Shown here one piece after another: positions 1-10,317 of a stretch of 33,868 bases of DNA. The notes beneath the pieces were generated by a model. The model was given only the letters and a program-made list of their open reading frames with translations, did not search any database and was not told the DNA's origin. The stretch spans positions 254,971-288,838 of the forward strand of contig BFEA01000745.1 in NCBI GenBank assembly GCA_003427395.1, written 5' to 3'. The position numbers were made by a program, and so were the translations under genes. The DNA comes from Chara braunii (Eukaryota > Streptophyta > Charophyceae > Charales > Characeae). Each line of letters opens with the position of its first letter. The stretch's first letter is position 1.

Positions 1-463
1 TTTTTTTTTAAATAAATACAGCTGTCTTCTCCTCATACGGGGGACAGTTGTATTTTTTACCTACCCTATTTTCTTCTCTCTTACCTCCCTCTAGCTACCC
101 GTATTTATGCCTTACTCACAAGTCCTACCAACCTGACAACAGATCACAGACACCACCTACTCATTGATGTTAGGACGAAGCTTAAATTTACTATCCAAAG
201 CTAAGCTATCCTAAGGTTATGGGTCCACGTCTACCTATCTCTGCTCCGTGCGTGGAGCAGTACCCAAGCTCCTAACACCCATAGCGGGCTGGAAAGAGCT
301 TATTACTTCCACAACCAGCCAGGAGGCCCAAGCCAACAATATCTGCTGGTGAATCTGAAGCATACCCCCAGGAGGTCGCGGGGATCGAAAAGACGACGTT
401 GGGTATCGAACCCACAACCTCCTGAGTACCACTTACGTGCTCAACCAACTGAGCTAGCCCGCT
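1..463 (-). mobile_element. tRNA-derived SINE, copy 1
   Basis: Read on the minus strand, the element starts with a tRNA-like head near 463, runs through an unrelated body, and ends in an A-rich tail (the T run at 1-9). The head holds an A box (TAGCTCAGTTGG) and a B box (GGTTCGATACC) at about the spacing of a tRNA gene, so it is a pol III internal promoter. A second copy in the same orientation lies at 29717-30419 and shares the head, the 3' end and much of the body; the middle (about 140-205) differs. The window edge cuts the tail side, so no target duplication can be tested. It is a non-coding retroelement that would depend on a LINE for mobility. Confidence 0.85.
402..456 (-). promoter_or_regulatory. 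Pol III A and B boxes of SINE copy 1
   Basis: The B box lies at 402-412 and the A box at 445-456, read on the minus strand. The stretch can be read as a protein resembling LAQLVEH...GSIP, a well-known artefact of translating tRNA genes. No acceptor stem closes around it, so this is a SINE head and not a working tRNA gene. Confidence 0.8.
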
Positions 464-543
464 TGGGCGGCCCATGTTTGTTTTTATTACTAAGATCCCC
501 AATTGTCTAGCTCGATTATGTGGGTTATCCCATTTGAGGTCTG

Positions 544-1644
544 TGCAATAACTCGGCTCAAATCTGCATAAGCTGTGGGCTCTAGGTCACACTTTGGGTC
601 AAAGGCCCGAAACAGGGGTCAAAAGTCACGCCCTAAGTCTAAGAAAAGCCTGGGCAAAGGCGTAAGGCCAAGGGGTACCCAGGGCAGGGCCAAAACCAGC
701 GTTCAGAGGCCCTACGAGGAACAGTTGACTTTGAGAAAGTCAACGGTCAACCCCAGCACGGGAATCCAGGCCCAGAGGTAAAAGTTAACCTCCTGGTCAG
801 CCATGGCTGTAGATCAGATGTACGTCATTGGTTGTCTGCAGGTATCCAGAAGAATCCGGTCCAAGCGGGCCACGTGGAAAATCTGCAACTGTGCAGCAGC
901 CAGGCCATTGGCTTCCGACTGATCTGGGCCGTCGACCTCAGGAGACCAGAGGCTGATCAACGTGAGTCGACACTATAAGTTGACCCAGCCCCTGCTTGGA
1001 GATCATTCTGCCTTGCGCTGGCTTGTTGCTGGTGTGACGACGCAAGGCTGCTGGAGCTTTATGCTGGCGCCAGATTCTGAGCGTGGGCGCCAGCCTTGAG
1101 GGAGTTTATGCTGTTGTGGCCATAGCCACGTAGATCTCGACATTGATAGGAGTGTGGGTGAGGAGGAGGAGGATCTGGACTGTGATACTGGGGCGTGTGT
1201 TGAGGGGAAGCTTACCTGAACTTACCGTGACGTCGTGTGTGATATGCTGCTCGTCTCCAAGTGGATGAGGAAGATCTGCGCCATTCTCCTTAGTTGCTGC
1301 GGACATGGATGGAGGATGGGCGCCCCGTTGAGACCTGCTCATTGTGTACGTCTGAGATTGTCAGAGGAGAACTGCTTTGCTGAGGTGGCAAGAGAGGGAG
1401 ATGCCCGAGGAGGAGGTGGGCTTGAGGAGGGACTACTGCTTTGTTGATTCTTGTGAGAACTCTCCTCCTCCTCTCAGTCTCTTCACCCCCTCTCCTCACT
1501 CTCTTCTCTGAAGTTCGAGACATTGGGAGATTACATGTGCGTCGGGCATGGTTCCATAAACTATTTTTGGAGACATTAGTGCTGCGCTGAGTCAGACTTG
1601 TATCACGACTTTCATGAGCTTCTCATCTGTCTGGGTTCATTGCA
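544..1644 (+). repeat. Solo LTR, diverged relative of the gypsy LTR
   Basis: The left end, TGCAATAACTC, resembles the gypsy LTR start TGCAGTAACCC at 9239. The right end, CTGGGTTCATTGCA, matches the end of the gypsy 3' LTR at 17795. A similar CATTCTGnCTTGCG block occurs inside both. The four bases TCTG occur directly before (540-543) and directly after (1645-1648), as expected for a 4-bp target duplication. No internal coding region adjoins it. The most likely origin is recombination between two LTRs that removed the body. At 1101 bp it is slightly longer than the 978- and 984-bp LTRs of the full element. The orientation follows the gypsy element. Confidence 0.7.
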
Positions 1645-1827
1645 TCTGCTTCTGGACCCTCCAGTTGTGGTAATGGGTCGTCTGATGGCCACCGACCTGC
1701 TTCATTCTATACCGGGAAGGTCCTATTCCACTGGCAAGGCTGAGCATACGTTGTTTACACTCTCAATGCTTCTCCGGTGACGGGCCTGACTGCCAGGGGA
1801 CCCACCGATAGAAATTCATAGAATTGA

Positions 1828-1902
1828 TTTTTTTTTTTTTTTTTTTTTTTTGGAACACATGCTCCAATCTATTCCTGGGGAGCAACACGGTGCTGCATGT
1901 GG
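1828..1902 (-). mobile_element. LINE 3' end with poly-A tail (minus strand)
   Basis: A 24-base T run (1828-1851) is followed by sequence that, on the minus strand, reads TTGCTCCCCaGGAATAGATT then GGAGC and the tail. The same block precedes the tails at 26500-26550 and, in longer form, at 18710-18760 and 28141-28190, so it is a shared LINE 3' end. Sequence to the right (to about 2200) has no recognisable reverse transcriptase, so the copy is strongly 5'-truncated or badly decayed and its right edge is unknown. Confidence 0.6.
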
Positions 1903-2689
1903 AAGATTGAATGTTGGCTATGCCCATGCTGTTTTATCCAATCTCCACACCATTCTGATTCAGTATTGAAAACTGAGCCAGAGGTGTCCTTCTCAGCCTT
2001 CGTTGCGGGCTTTCTGAACTGACGTGGATATCTATGGCACGAGTCTCTGGTTCCTTTTCCACCAGAAACTGAAAAAGTACAATGATAGCCGCTCAGCTGC
2101 TTCTCCTTGTTATGGCTGGAAGCCTGGAACAACAAATGACAGCATTGATTGCTCCTTAAGCTACCAGTCCCTCCACTGATAAGCCACACGTTGCGGGAGC
2201 ATACACGCTGGCTGCAGGGCGGGTTGGCATACCAGCGAGAGGGGGAGGTGGGAAGCTGTGCACCGAATTTTTTAGTGTGCTAACTTTGGCAATATTTCAC
2301 ACAGGATTGTTGGCGGAAAATTCCCAAAAGGTCACGGACATAGATGGAGTATTGATCCTTTTGGAAAAATTAATAGGGTAAAAGGAAATCCGGATGGGAA
2401 AACGAAAGTTCTCGCAGCAAAAGTTCGGATACTATTCTCAAAACTTGTCAACATCACCTGACTCGGAGTCCGCTTACACAACCTGCTCTCCCTTTTGCCG
2501 AACAGGGCTAGTCTCTGGATTTCTGCACTCCACCAGGCTCGTTCTGTACGTGCCCTTTATATAATAGTCACATGCTGTGCTGCTAGTGGGTACCATACAC
2601 TTCTGAAAGATACTGTATGTGCTTGTGTGAGCTACCTCTTTTTGACCTCTAAAGAGATTCTTTGAAAAACTTTATGGTGGATGTTACAG
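1903..2689. other. Unassigned sequence, presumed intron upstream of the dynein exon
   Basis: No recognisable gene or repeat was found. An open stretch around 2300-2470 (plus strand) ends with residues VRILFSKLVN. This vaguely resembles the part of dynein tails that comes just before the next exon, but no splice donor follows it, so I do not call it an exon. Confidence 0.4.
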
Positions 2690-2809
2690 GCTTGTAAATT
2701 TGTGAGAGGGGAGGACATTTTGAGAGGTGATCCCCAAGATGGTGTTGAGAAGCTCAAGCTAACACTCAAAGTCTGTGCAGCTTTTAAGACTAATTATTTT
2801 GAATACAAG
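2690..2809 (+). CDS. Dynein heavy chain, tail-domain exon (partial gene)
   Basis: This 120-bp, 40-codon exon starts after an AG acceptor (gttacag, 2688-2689) and ends at a strong donor (AAG/gtaagc, GT at 2810). Both ends are in phase 0. The residues, including GDPQDGVEKLKLTLKVCAAF and then NYFEYK, fit the N-terminal tail (DHC_N1 region) of dynein heavy chains, where a KL..L.VC..F...Y..YK pattern precedes a PW.F....F.R.D.F..R pattern. That following pattern is found in phase in the exon at 23576. Dynein heavy chains are very large AAA+ motors of cilia, flagella and retrograde transport; the tail binds other chains. I cannot tell which subfamily this is. The acceptor has a weak pyrimidine tract. 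The frame has no stop or damage. Confidence 0.7.
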
Positions 2810-3235
2810 GTAAGCCAATCCGATCTCACAATTTTTTTTGCCGAGCCTCGCCTGCTTTGCATAGGCACATGTTGATGTTCCCCTGATACCTCTCAAGTTC
2901 TGAACCCTTCTGTCATTGTCTCTGTCAGCCAGCCTGCCCCCCCACCTGCGCGGCCTGCCTTCCGGCTTGCCAGCCTGTCTCCCTGCCTGTTTTTCTGCTC
3001 TGTAATGACCTGCCAAACACTGACTGAGATACACAGCTGATTCCTGAGTTTTGCTCATGGAATGTATGCCTTGCTGAGTTTCCCACCTGTTGCTGAGTTT
3101 TCTAAGTCTGTGTGTGTGTGTGCTTGCTGGTCTGCATGCCTGTCTGAGTGCTTGCCGGCTTGAGTGTGTGTGTGACCCGCAAGTGCACTTGTTCGTTCAG
3201 AAGGCCCGAAAGGCCGGTACTTACCTGTGACCGTG
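2810..3235. other. Intron start: TGCC-rich and TG-rich simple sequence
   Basis: After the donor comes ordinary intron sequence, then a run rich in CCTGCC/GCCTGTC (about 2925-3000) and TG-rich stretches (about 3110-3175). No coding signal was found. Confidence 0.5.
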
Positions 3236-3372
3236 ACATTGAGGGTTGCAGCGGGGAAAACACTAAAGTGTCGGGGAAAAAGGCCTGCAACACATTGAGG
3301 GTTGCAGCGGGGAAAACACTAAAGTGTCAGGGAAAGAGGCCTGCAACACTTAGAGCAGCGGAAAACACTCAA
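3236..3372. repeat. 56-bp tandem repeat, about 2.4 copies
   Basis: A unit starting ACATTGAGGGTTGCAGCGGG begins at 3236 and again at 3292, with a shortened third unit (GCAGCGGAAAACACTCAAG) to about 3372. The first two copies differ at only a few bases. An open frame crosses it, but nothing suggests a real protein. Confidence 0.8.
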
Positions 3373-4268
3373 GAAGCAGGTAGGCCGGTACCACACCAAG
3401 TAGAGGTAGATGTGCCGGGTACTCGAGGCCAAGCAGAAGAAGACAAAAGTTGGCATTTTTAGACGCCCAGTAGTTGTAGGCTAGGTCTAGGCGGGTACCA
3501 GTCCAACCAGTCTGAGTCTAGGGCCTTTACGGGCAATATCAGAGTCTGAAATGATGTTTCCCTCCGGAAGGGAAGAGGTACCAGTTGCTTGGAGGCCGAA
3601 CGGACTAGGACGTCACTCGGCAAGAGGCAAGCCGGCCGCTATATCTCCAGGAGGAGCAAAGTGCTTCTCCTCGTTGTCGGTGTGCAAGTTTGGCGAGACA
3701 CTGGTTGGAGCGCTGGCGGGAGCAGCCCTAGCATCAAGAGCAGCACTGATGGGAGGAGCAAGGACAGGAGGAGGAAGAAGACCTGGACTAAGAGGGAGGA
3801 GCGCCAGAGGTACTTACCTGGCTATGGTGGATGCCATCTTCATCACCTTGGCGGGCGCTGCATCTGGAAGGCCCCTGTTGGGGTAGAGCTGCACCAAGAA
3901 GCTTCGAGGCAGAGTCAGGCATGGCAGCCTGAGCTAGAGCAGCCATAGCTGCTTTGTGTTGTCCTTTGCACAGCGGGGCGGTGCCCTGGTAGTCCGCCAT
4001 AGTCTCGGCCGTGAAAGGAGGAGGAAGAAGGGTGGCCATGGCTATGGTGGACCTCATGTGATGCCTGCAGCAGAAGAGAGATCCGAACATTGATCCTGGT
4101 TCAGCCATTCAACATTGTTATTATTATTTCTTGTTTGAATAAGAGGGGAGGAGATAAGGAGCAGGAGACTGGTTGGCGAAGAAGAAGGGAATTCTCATTG
4201 GTCTTTGCTGGTGTACATCTTCTTCTTCTTCTTTCCCTCTTTCTCCTCTCAAGTTCATTCATTTGTTT
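3373..4268. other. Unassigned G-rich intron sequence
   Basis: The stretch contains GGAGGAGGAAGAAG-type purine-rich runs and two similar segments with GCTATGGTGGA (about 3822 and 4041). Several open frames of 100-120 codons overlap on both strands, none with recognisable motifs; they look like a by-product of the base composition. Confidence 0.4.
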
Positions 4269-5236
4269 TGCAATTGGTGCGAGGAATGAGCCCTTGCGGG
4301 GCCCTTATCAGACATGCACATGTTCTGGGCAGAGGCCCTCAGCAAGCCATGTGTCCGCCCTAAGTGAAGGCGGGCCTGAATATTCACAAGAGGCCAAAAT
4401 TTGACATTTTCCATATGTGGGTACTCCGGCAGTTGCCGCACGCCAGTTGGTTACGTGGAAACCTGAGCCTCCCTGCGCCGGGTAGTTGCGCCTGGGCACA
4501 CGAACTTCGAGGCAGATACATCACGAAGTGGCCAAGGGCCTACGAAAAAGCAGCATTGTCGAGGTATGTGCCGCGGGGCCTGTGCAGGTGCAGCAAATGG
4601 CCGAAGTCTGGAAATGTTGGGAGTGCCCAACTGTATGGGGCCCACGCCCTCAACTGCAGAGCTGGGCCTGGGCGCAGGCACCGGGGCCAGACCGGAAGCT
4701 ATTGGAGGCTTCTCGGCCAGGCCCACACGCAGCCGAACAGAGGCTGCCACTTCCATATAGGAAGAGAGGCAGCCAGGGTCTGGTATTCTGGCCCAAGCTG
4801 GCAATGCGGTCACGCTGCTGTGCTGCTGCGCAAATGGCTGCATGCTGCGCTATTCGGCCAGGGGCGCACACGGGGGCTGGAGTGAGGGCGCTGCAGGGGC
4901 AGCAGGGCGCTAGCAGCCATAGCCGGGCTGCAGGGTGCAGGGCAGGTAGAGGGCGACAGGAGGGTCTTCGGGAGGAAGCGCAGAGAGAAAGACTGGGTGT
5001 CGGGGGATGATGAGGGGAGACGAGATACGTACCTGGTGCATGAGGGAGGTCGACTATGGTGTTGACGTCATGTATCTTGGTCTTCAAAGTCGAAGTGAGC
5101 CTGTTGCGTGAATGCGGCTGTAGTAGATAGGCAAGTAGTGTAGGCTGGGCGCTGGGCGCCAGACAGAGAGGAGCGACCTTGAATACTGTGTTGGTGTGGC
5201 CTGCGGGCTTGAACATTGGCTCACGAGTTCATTGTA
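4269..5236 (+). repeat. Possible decayed solo LTR related to the gypsy LTR
   Basis: The right end, CTCACGAGTTCATTGTA, resembles the 5' LTR end of the gypsy element (CACGATTTGGGTTCATTGTA). GATACGTACCTGGT near 5025 also occurs inside that LTR. A TGCAAT start about 968 bp upstream gives a length close to the 978-bp LTR. No target duplication is visible (GTTT against TTGC), and open frames of 170-190 codons here have no recognisable motifs. This is a tentative call. Confidence 0.35.
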
Positions 5237-5459
5237 TTGCTCTTATTTGGATGGAATCTCGGTGCATTTGTGCTCTCTGCTTGTACATGACTATCTGGAC
5301 ATCTGCGTGATTATGCAACTTGGGTTTCTGTATATCGCTCTCGCGTATATTCCTTGCATTGGACGACATTGTACTTTCTGATGTTCGAAATTGGCCAGGA
5401 TCATAACAGCTCTCTGCCCGTCTGCCTGTCTGCCTGTCTACCTGCCTGCCTGTCTGTGC

Positions 5460-5460
<1 letters not shown>

Positions 5461-5521
<61 letters not shown>

Positions 5522-5529
5522 TTTTTTTT
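5461..5529. repeat. (TC)n microsatellite followed by a T run
   Basis: About 26 TC units (5461-5512) run into 17 T. On the minus strand this reads poly-A then (GA)n, the arrangement expected when a LINE tail seeds a microsatellite, so the true 3' end of LINE-A could be here instead of 5574. Confidence 0.9.
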
Positions 5530-5588
5530 CTCTCAGAGGGACAAAATATTTCGGGTATTATTTCCTTTTCTGATTTTTTTTTTCTTTT

Positions 5589-6118
5589 AACAAATAGCAT
5601 GCTTTATTGTATATGGAGCAAAAGGAGGCTGGGAATCCCTCCACATCTCAACCCGGAAGACTGGGGCCATTACCCAGATTAGGCTCATACTGGAAACTGG
5701 GTCCAGTGTCCCTTTCTCCTGTCAAGGTACATGCTATTCCTGAACAAGGACCAAACTAGATTAACAAAAGGCAAATAGCTATAAACGAAAGAATCTGCCA
5801 ACCTGTCCCTAGGTTGCATTTAGGGGCCGAAAGAAATGACAATCCTACCCCCAGATTGCATTTAAGAAATAATAGGGCTGAGTTGACATGGAAGAACTGA
5901 AACCCCTGTGGAGAGCCCCAACATGCTACACCCTAAACCTACCTCTATTTTCCTCTGCCTAACTTCTCCCTCCCCTCTCTCTTTCCACCTATCCTCTCCT
6001 TAAACCCTAAACCCAACTGCTGTTGCTCCTCTTTCCCCTTACCTCCGACACCTCATCCTATTCCCTCCCGGTCTTTTCGTTCTCCATTTAAATACCAGTT
6101 TTACTCCCTGAATACTAG
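5589..6118 (-). other. 3' UTR of LINE-A
   Basis: This is non-coding sequence between the last stop and the tail. It contains ACTGGACCCAGTTTCCAGTA (minus strand, near 5700), which matches the CTGGACCCACTTTCCAGCA block of the LINE-B 3' UTR, so the two elements are related. A short GGAGG/CCTCC inverted repeat lies near 5625-5643. The rest (about 5930-6080) is pyrimidine-rich. Confidence 0.6.
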
Positions 6119-7366
6119 CTACCGCCTGAAGTGAGTCCTGTATTCATTGGCCTGTTCTGGATGTTGCTGGCTTTGCCTCCTCAGTGTCCTCACCCCCTTC
6201 CATTGTGCTCGCAGATCGGTTTCGATTAGGGTGAGGAGTATCTCCTTTGCCTCCTGCTTGTGAAGTGACCGCTTTTCGATGGTGATTTGGCATCTGCGTT
6301 TCCAAACAGTCCAGAGGCTGTATTGTCTTATCAGCTGGAACATGTGCTTCTCAAATGGTTGCCATTGGCTTGGGAGGTCGAGTCCCAGGAGTAGGGTGGT
6401 TGTGAATACCGAAAAGGGAACCTGTGAGTAGTAGCTCCAGATGGTCTTGGCTTCCTCCCAAATACTGTTCGCCTCTGCGCATTCCAAAAGGCAGTGCAAC
6501 ATTGTCTCTGGGGTCCCTGCTTGGCATACTGTGCACAAGGCGTTGGCCGGGTCCTTCTGGGTCTGACTTCTTCTCTCGTTTAGCCATGTGTTCACCGGAA
6601 GGGCCACATGAGCTATTAGCCATTGCATACTTCTGACTCTGCCCAAGCATATTGTGTTGATCAATGCTCATGATATTTTGGGTAGTTGATTCAGTGGCAA
6701 CCCTACCCTGTTCTCCCATCGCTTTGACAATGGTGCCGTCAGGGGATGAGATCTCCTTCGCAGTCTGTACCCGATTTGAGTGGTGTAGTGCAAGATGTTG
6801 ACCCTTCTGGTCACTCCTGTTCTTCCGCTTCTGATGTTCCACGCCCATTCCCCTGGGTCCGCCTCCAATTCGTCCACCGGTGTGGTTGGGCAGAATATTT
6901 TGAAGCCCTCTGACTCTAGGTGTTGTTTTTGAATGGTGATTGGTGTTTTGGAGTCCCGATCCAGTGGGCAAGTGGTGCTGCCTGGATTTGTGATGGTGGA
7001 CATGTCCGTGTGCAGCCATTCTATTCTTGTGGACTCCTGGCCCCAGATTCTGAAGGCTTCTCTTGGTTCCTTGTCATGTTGCCATGTGGCCCAGTCCCCC
7101 AGGCCCCGCTGTGTGCCTTCCCGCAGTAGCTTTGTCCACCCTTGTGGTATGGCCGCCAAGAGGACTTTGAAGTTCTCAGATAGTCTGTGGCATCGCTTTA
7201 GTTCTGCCCTAAGTTCCCTGATGGTCTTCCACCGGTTTTCCGCCTGTGCCCATAGGTGTTTGACTTGCCATACCCCGTGCTCTAACCACTTCCCCCACTT
7301 AGTGTCCGCGGCTGAGAGTGTTAATGGTTTCCCCTGTGCGTCCTTGATACTTGAATTGCAGGACAA
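6119..7366 (-). pseudogene. LINE-A ORF, C-terminal region with RVT zinc finger
   Basis: Two open blocks, 7366-6668 and 6664-6119, lie in the same frame and are split by a single TGA at 6670-6668. The downstream block carries a cysteine/histidine cluster (CTVC, then HCLLEC about 16 residues later) typical of the zinc-binding domain after plant-type LINE reverse transcriptases. The upstream block is the connection region and aligns loosely with LINE-B (W..W...G.W..KHLW). It follows the reverse transcriptase with frameshifts between about 7367 and 7520. In a live element this part helps bind template RNA. The gene is inactive. Confidence 0.8.
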
Positions 7367-9238
7367 CGGCTGTCGGAGAGAACCTCTTCACTCGTGTGTG
7401 GCTCCCTTACCTTAGCCGGGAAGATATCCTTCCACAGCTTCAATATTTGACTCCAATACGACACCACCCTAGGTCCTTCCTCTGTACCAGCTTTGTCGCC
7501 CTCTCCTCAGCCCACCTTGGCCCAAGTGCTACACATGATCCAGAACTGGCCCGACATATTCAGTGGTGTTTTGTATTTGGCTGTTTGCCTGATCCTATGT
7601 AGCGCCAACGATGTCCAGGGTAGCTTTTGATGGGAGATTAATTTGACTACCCATTTCGTTTGGAGCGCCTTGAGCTGCTGGTCTGGATCCAGAATACCCA
7701 GACCTCCGTGTTCTTTCGCTTGGGTGACGTGCTTCCACGCTACTTTGGAGATGAAGTGTGGTTTGGTTGCATTGGATGTCCAAAGATATGTTGCCACTCT
7801 TCTTCTCAGTAGAGAGGCTGTCTGTGCTGGTGGGGTCCAGATTGTCCCTGTGTACCATAGCATGGAGAAGATGGATGTGTTAAGTATCAAAGCCCTACCG
7901 AAGACTGAAGTATAAACCGCTGACCAAGCCCCCAGTTTTGCTAGGATCTTGGACATGAGATCGGCTGCCATCGAGTGATGTGGCCCGGCTTCCGTGATCT
8001 TGACCCCTAGGTATCTCAACGAGGTGTGTGCTGGCACCCATTGCAGTCTGTCTGGGCTTCTGACTGGGTCTACACCCTCTTTTCCCTGGTCGGCTAGCCA
8101 CCAGCCCACAGTCTTCGGCCTCTTCATTTTCGATGCTAGTTGGAAGGCCTCCATCGCTCGCGTTAGAGTTTGAAAGGATGAGTCCGATGCTCTGATTAGT
8201 ACTGTAAGGTCGTCTGCGAAGAGGAGGGTCGTAGGCAGCTGGATAAGACATCCTTGCTGATCTAGTTCCGCTGTAAGCCGTTGGATTGATGGATCTTTTC
8301 GCAAAAAGGATGCCACCACCTCTATTATGAATAGGAAGATTGGTGCGGCCAAGGGGTCTCCTTGTCTGACCGATCGCGACATCCTGTATCTCGTTGATAA
8401 GTAGCCATTAACCTGAACTTGCCCATGTGCATCATTGTAGAGGACTCTAATCCATTTCAGAAAGTTGGGTCCTACTCCCATCTTCTCCATGCATTGCTGC
8501 ACAAAGGGCCAGCTGACTTGATCATAAGCCTTTTCAAAGTCGAAGAACAGTATTGCTGCGTTAATTGTCTTGTCCTTTATGTAACAAACAGACTCAGTTA
8601 GCGTCATGACGTTGTCTAGTATGAATCGTCCTGGTATAAACCCCATCTGATCCAAGTGAAAGCATCCCACAATGATTGTTGTGAGTCGGTTGGCTAAAAC
8701 TTTTGCTACTATATTGTGCGCCAGTGTGAGTAGCGTTATTGGTTTGTAGTTACAAATGTCTGCTGGATTTCTTTTCTTGTACAATAATGTGACTATTCCC
8801 GTTGCCAGGTCTTGTCCTAGCCCTTCTGCTTGCCACGCTCGCTCCAGGTATGCTAAGTACTCTTCGCCTAGGATTGGCCAATACTCCACCCGAAATTTTC
8901 TGGTCAGTCCATCTTTCCCTGATGTCTTATTTGGAGCCATTGACTTTAATACCTCCCATAACTCCTCCTGTGTCAACGGGGCGTCGAGCTTTGCTGCGTG
9001 CTGTTGGGAAATCGTAGGCTCAAGGTGGAGCAGAAATTTGGAGCGTGTCTCCTCCACTTGCTGTCTTGGGTGCTCGACTTCCCTTGTTGCATAGAGCTTA
9101 CTATAGAAGTCATGAGCAACTTGGACCATCTCTTCTATGGTAGATGTTGGTCCATGCGGTCCCTCCAATTTATCTACCTGGGTATTTCTTCCTCTAGATT
9201 TGATTTTTTGAAAGAAAAATTTGGTCATTCGCTCCCCT
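7367..9238 (-). pseudogene. LINE-A reverse transcriptase domain
   Basis: The main frame runs from 9228 to 7507 (573 codons) and continues upstream in frame to the LTR junction at 9238. Visible motifs are a TKFFFQ entry motif, SGKDGL, NYKPITLL, QMGFIPGR, FFDFEKAYD (first catalytic Asp), VRQGDPLAAP, and FADD at about residue 337 (second Asp pair, FADD in place of the usual YADD). This is the non-LTR reverse transcriptase that copies LINE RNA at the nicked target. Between 7507 and 7366 the reading changes frame more than once; residues SYWSQILKLWKDIFPA show the coding signal there. The upstream part is separated by 8.6 kb of gypsy element. Confidence 0.9.
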
Positions 9239-10216
9239 TGCAGTAACCCTGTTCAGAAGTAGTCTGGGGCCCAGAACTCAGACACAGGCAACGCAGACCA
9301 AAGTTGGTCTGCGCTGGCTTGTGTGACCAGGACATGCCCAGGCCTGAGTCTGTCGCATTTGGCTGTGTGACCAAATGCTGCACCCAGGAAAGTCCAGGGT
9401 CAACTGTAGAGTCAAAGGTACCACGCCCAGGCCCTTGGTTGGATACACTCACTTGTTGTGCGCAGGTACCCAGACAAGCATCCAGGCCGAAGGGAATTCA
9501 GTTTCAGGCCAATCTGGGCCTTCGTTGCATCAAGATCTGGACGGCTAGAGGTTGCAGCATCCGAGGTCCAGACCCCAAGTCAACGCTACTTAAGCGTTGA
9601 CCTCCTTGGCTTTGACATTCATTCTGTCTTGCGTTGATACTGACTTCACGTGTTGACTTCAACGCTGGCTCGACGTTGCGACGATGGTATGGTGACTCGG
9701 CAAGGCGCTACTGCTCCGGCATGGTGGCTGGCTTGCACCTGTCTTCTTGGCATGCTGACGTGGCAGCTGCGATGCGCTGTCGCTGATGTGGCTGCTGCCA
9801 CGTGTTCTGACGAAGTGAAGCTACGTGACTAATATTGCTGTTCTGATTATCGTCACTCGGGAGAAGATCAGGACTGTGGAGAGATCGTGGATACGTACCT
9901 GGTTGTCTTCATGTCGACATTGCTCCAACGCTGATGAGGGACTGATTAGCCACGTGGCACATTGAGGTTACTTCAGACACTTGTTCAAACTATTGATTAT
10001 TGAGGTGGTGATTGAGGAGAGAGCCCGAAGCAGGAGTGGGCCTTGTATTTATTTCCTCTCCTTTGTCTAATCTCCCTCCTCTCTCCTTCATCTGTGTATG
10101 CGTATCTCGTCTCATTCTGTCTGGACACGATCTTGACTATGGGTAATCATCAGCTGGTTGACATTCATCTGGGCTTGCATTGTTGACGACTATCTTCACG
10201 ATTTGGGTTCATTGTA
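9239..10216 (+). repeat. 5' LTR of the gypsy element
   Basis: It starts TGCAGTAACC and ends GGGTTCATTGTA; the matching base of the 3' LTR end is C, giving canonical TG...CA. It holds a TGACGTGGCA site (9756-9765), a palindromic G-box GCCACGTGGC (9949-9958) and a TATA-like TTGTATTTATTT near 10044, which would place the transcription start in the last 200 bp. Compared with the 3' LTR it lacks a 6-bp AAGTCA-type repeat near 9396. Confidence 0.93.
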
Positions 10217-10219
10217 ATT

Positions 10220-10231
10220 TGGTATCAGAGC
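10220..10231 (+). promoter_or_regulatory. Primer binding site (initiator Met-tRNA type)
   Basis: TGGTATCAGAGC starts three bases after the LTR. This 12-mer is complementary to the 3' end of plant initiator methionine tRNA and is the commonest primer site in plant LTR elements. It fixes the LTR boundary and the plus orientation. Confidence 0.92.
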
Positions 10232-10317
10232 AGTTCTCCTGACGACGACGATTGCACGTGTGTACGCACCAGGTGGCGCACAGGTAAGTATAGTGCACAC
10301 GTGTGTTGAGTAGGTGA

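Noticed and set aside
272-502. Open frame with a protein resembling LAQLVEH...GSIPN (also at 30199-30468).
   Set aside because: It is the translation of the tRNA-like SINE head, a known annotation artefact.
2300-2470. Possible upstream dynein exon ending VRILFSKLVN.
   Set aside because: No splice donor follows and the resemblance is short; left as unassigned sequence.
3551-4108. Open frames of 104-119 codons on both strands.
   Set aside because: Mutually overlapping, low-complexity, with no splice or start context worth trusting.
4364-5216. Open frames of 170-190 codons on both strands.
   Set aside because: They overlap each other in several frames, have no recognisable domain, and follow the GC-rich composition of a possible LTR relic.
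5229-5600. Open frames across the (TC)n tract.
   Set aside because: Dipeptide runs produced by the microsatellite.
5999-6016. TTAAACCCTAAACCCAAC, similar to the plant telomere repeat.
   Set aside because: Only about two imperfect units inside the pyrimidine-rich LINE-A 3' UTR; no array.
6351-8251. Extra open frames on both strands over LINE-A.
   Set aside because: Shadows of the reverse transcriptase frame; no independent motifs.
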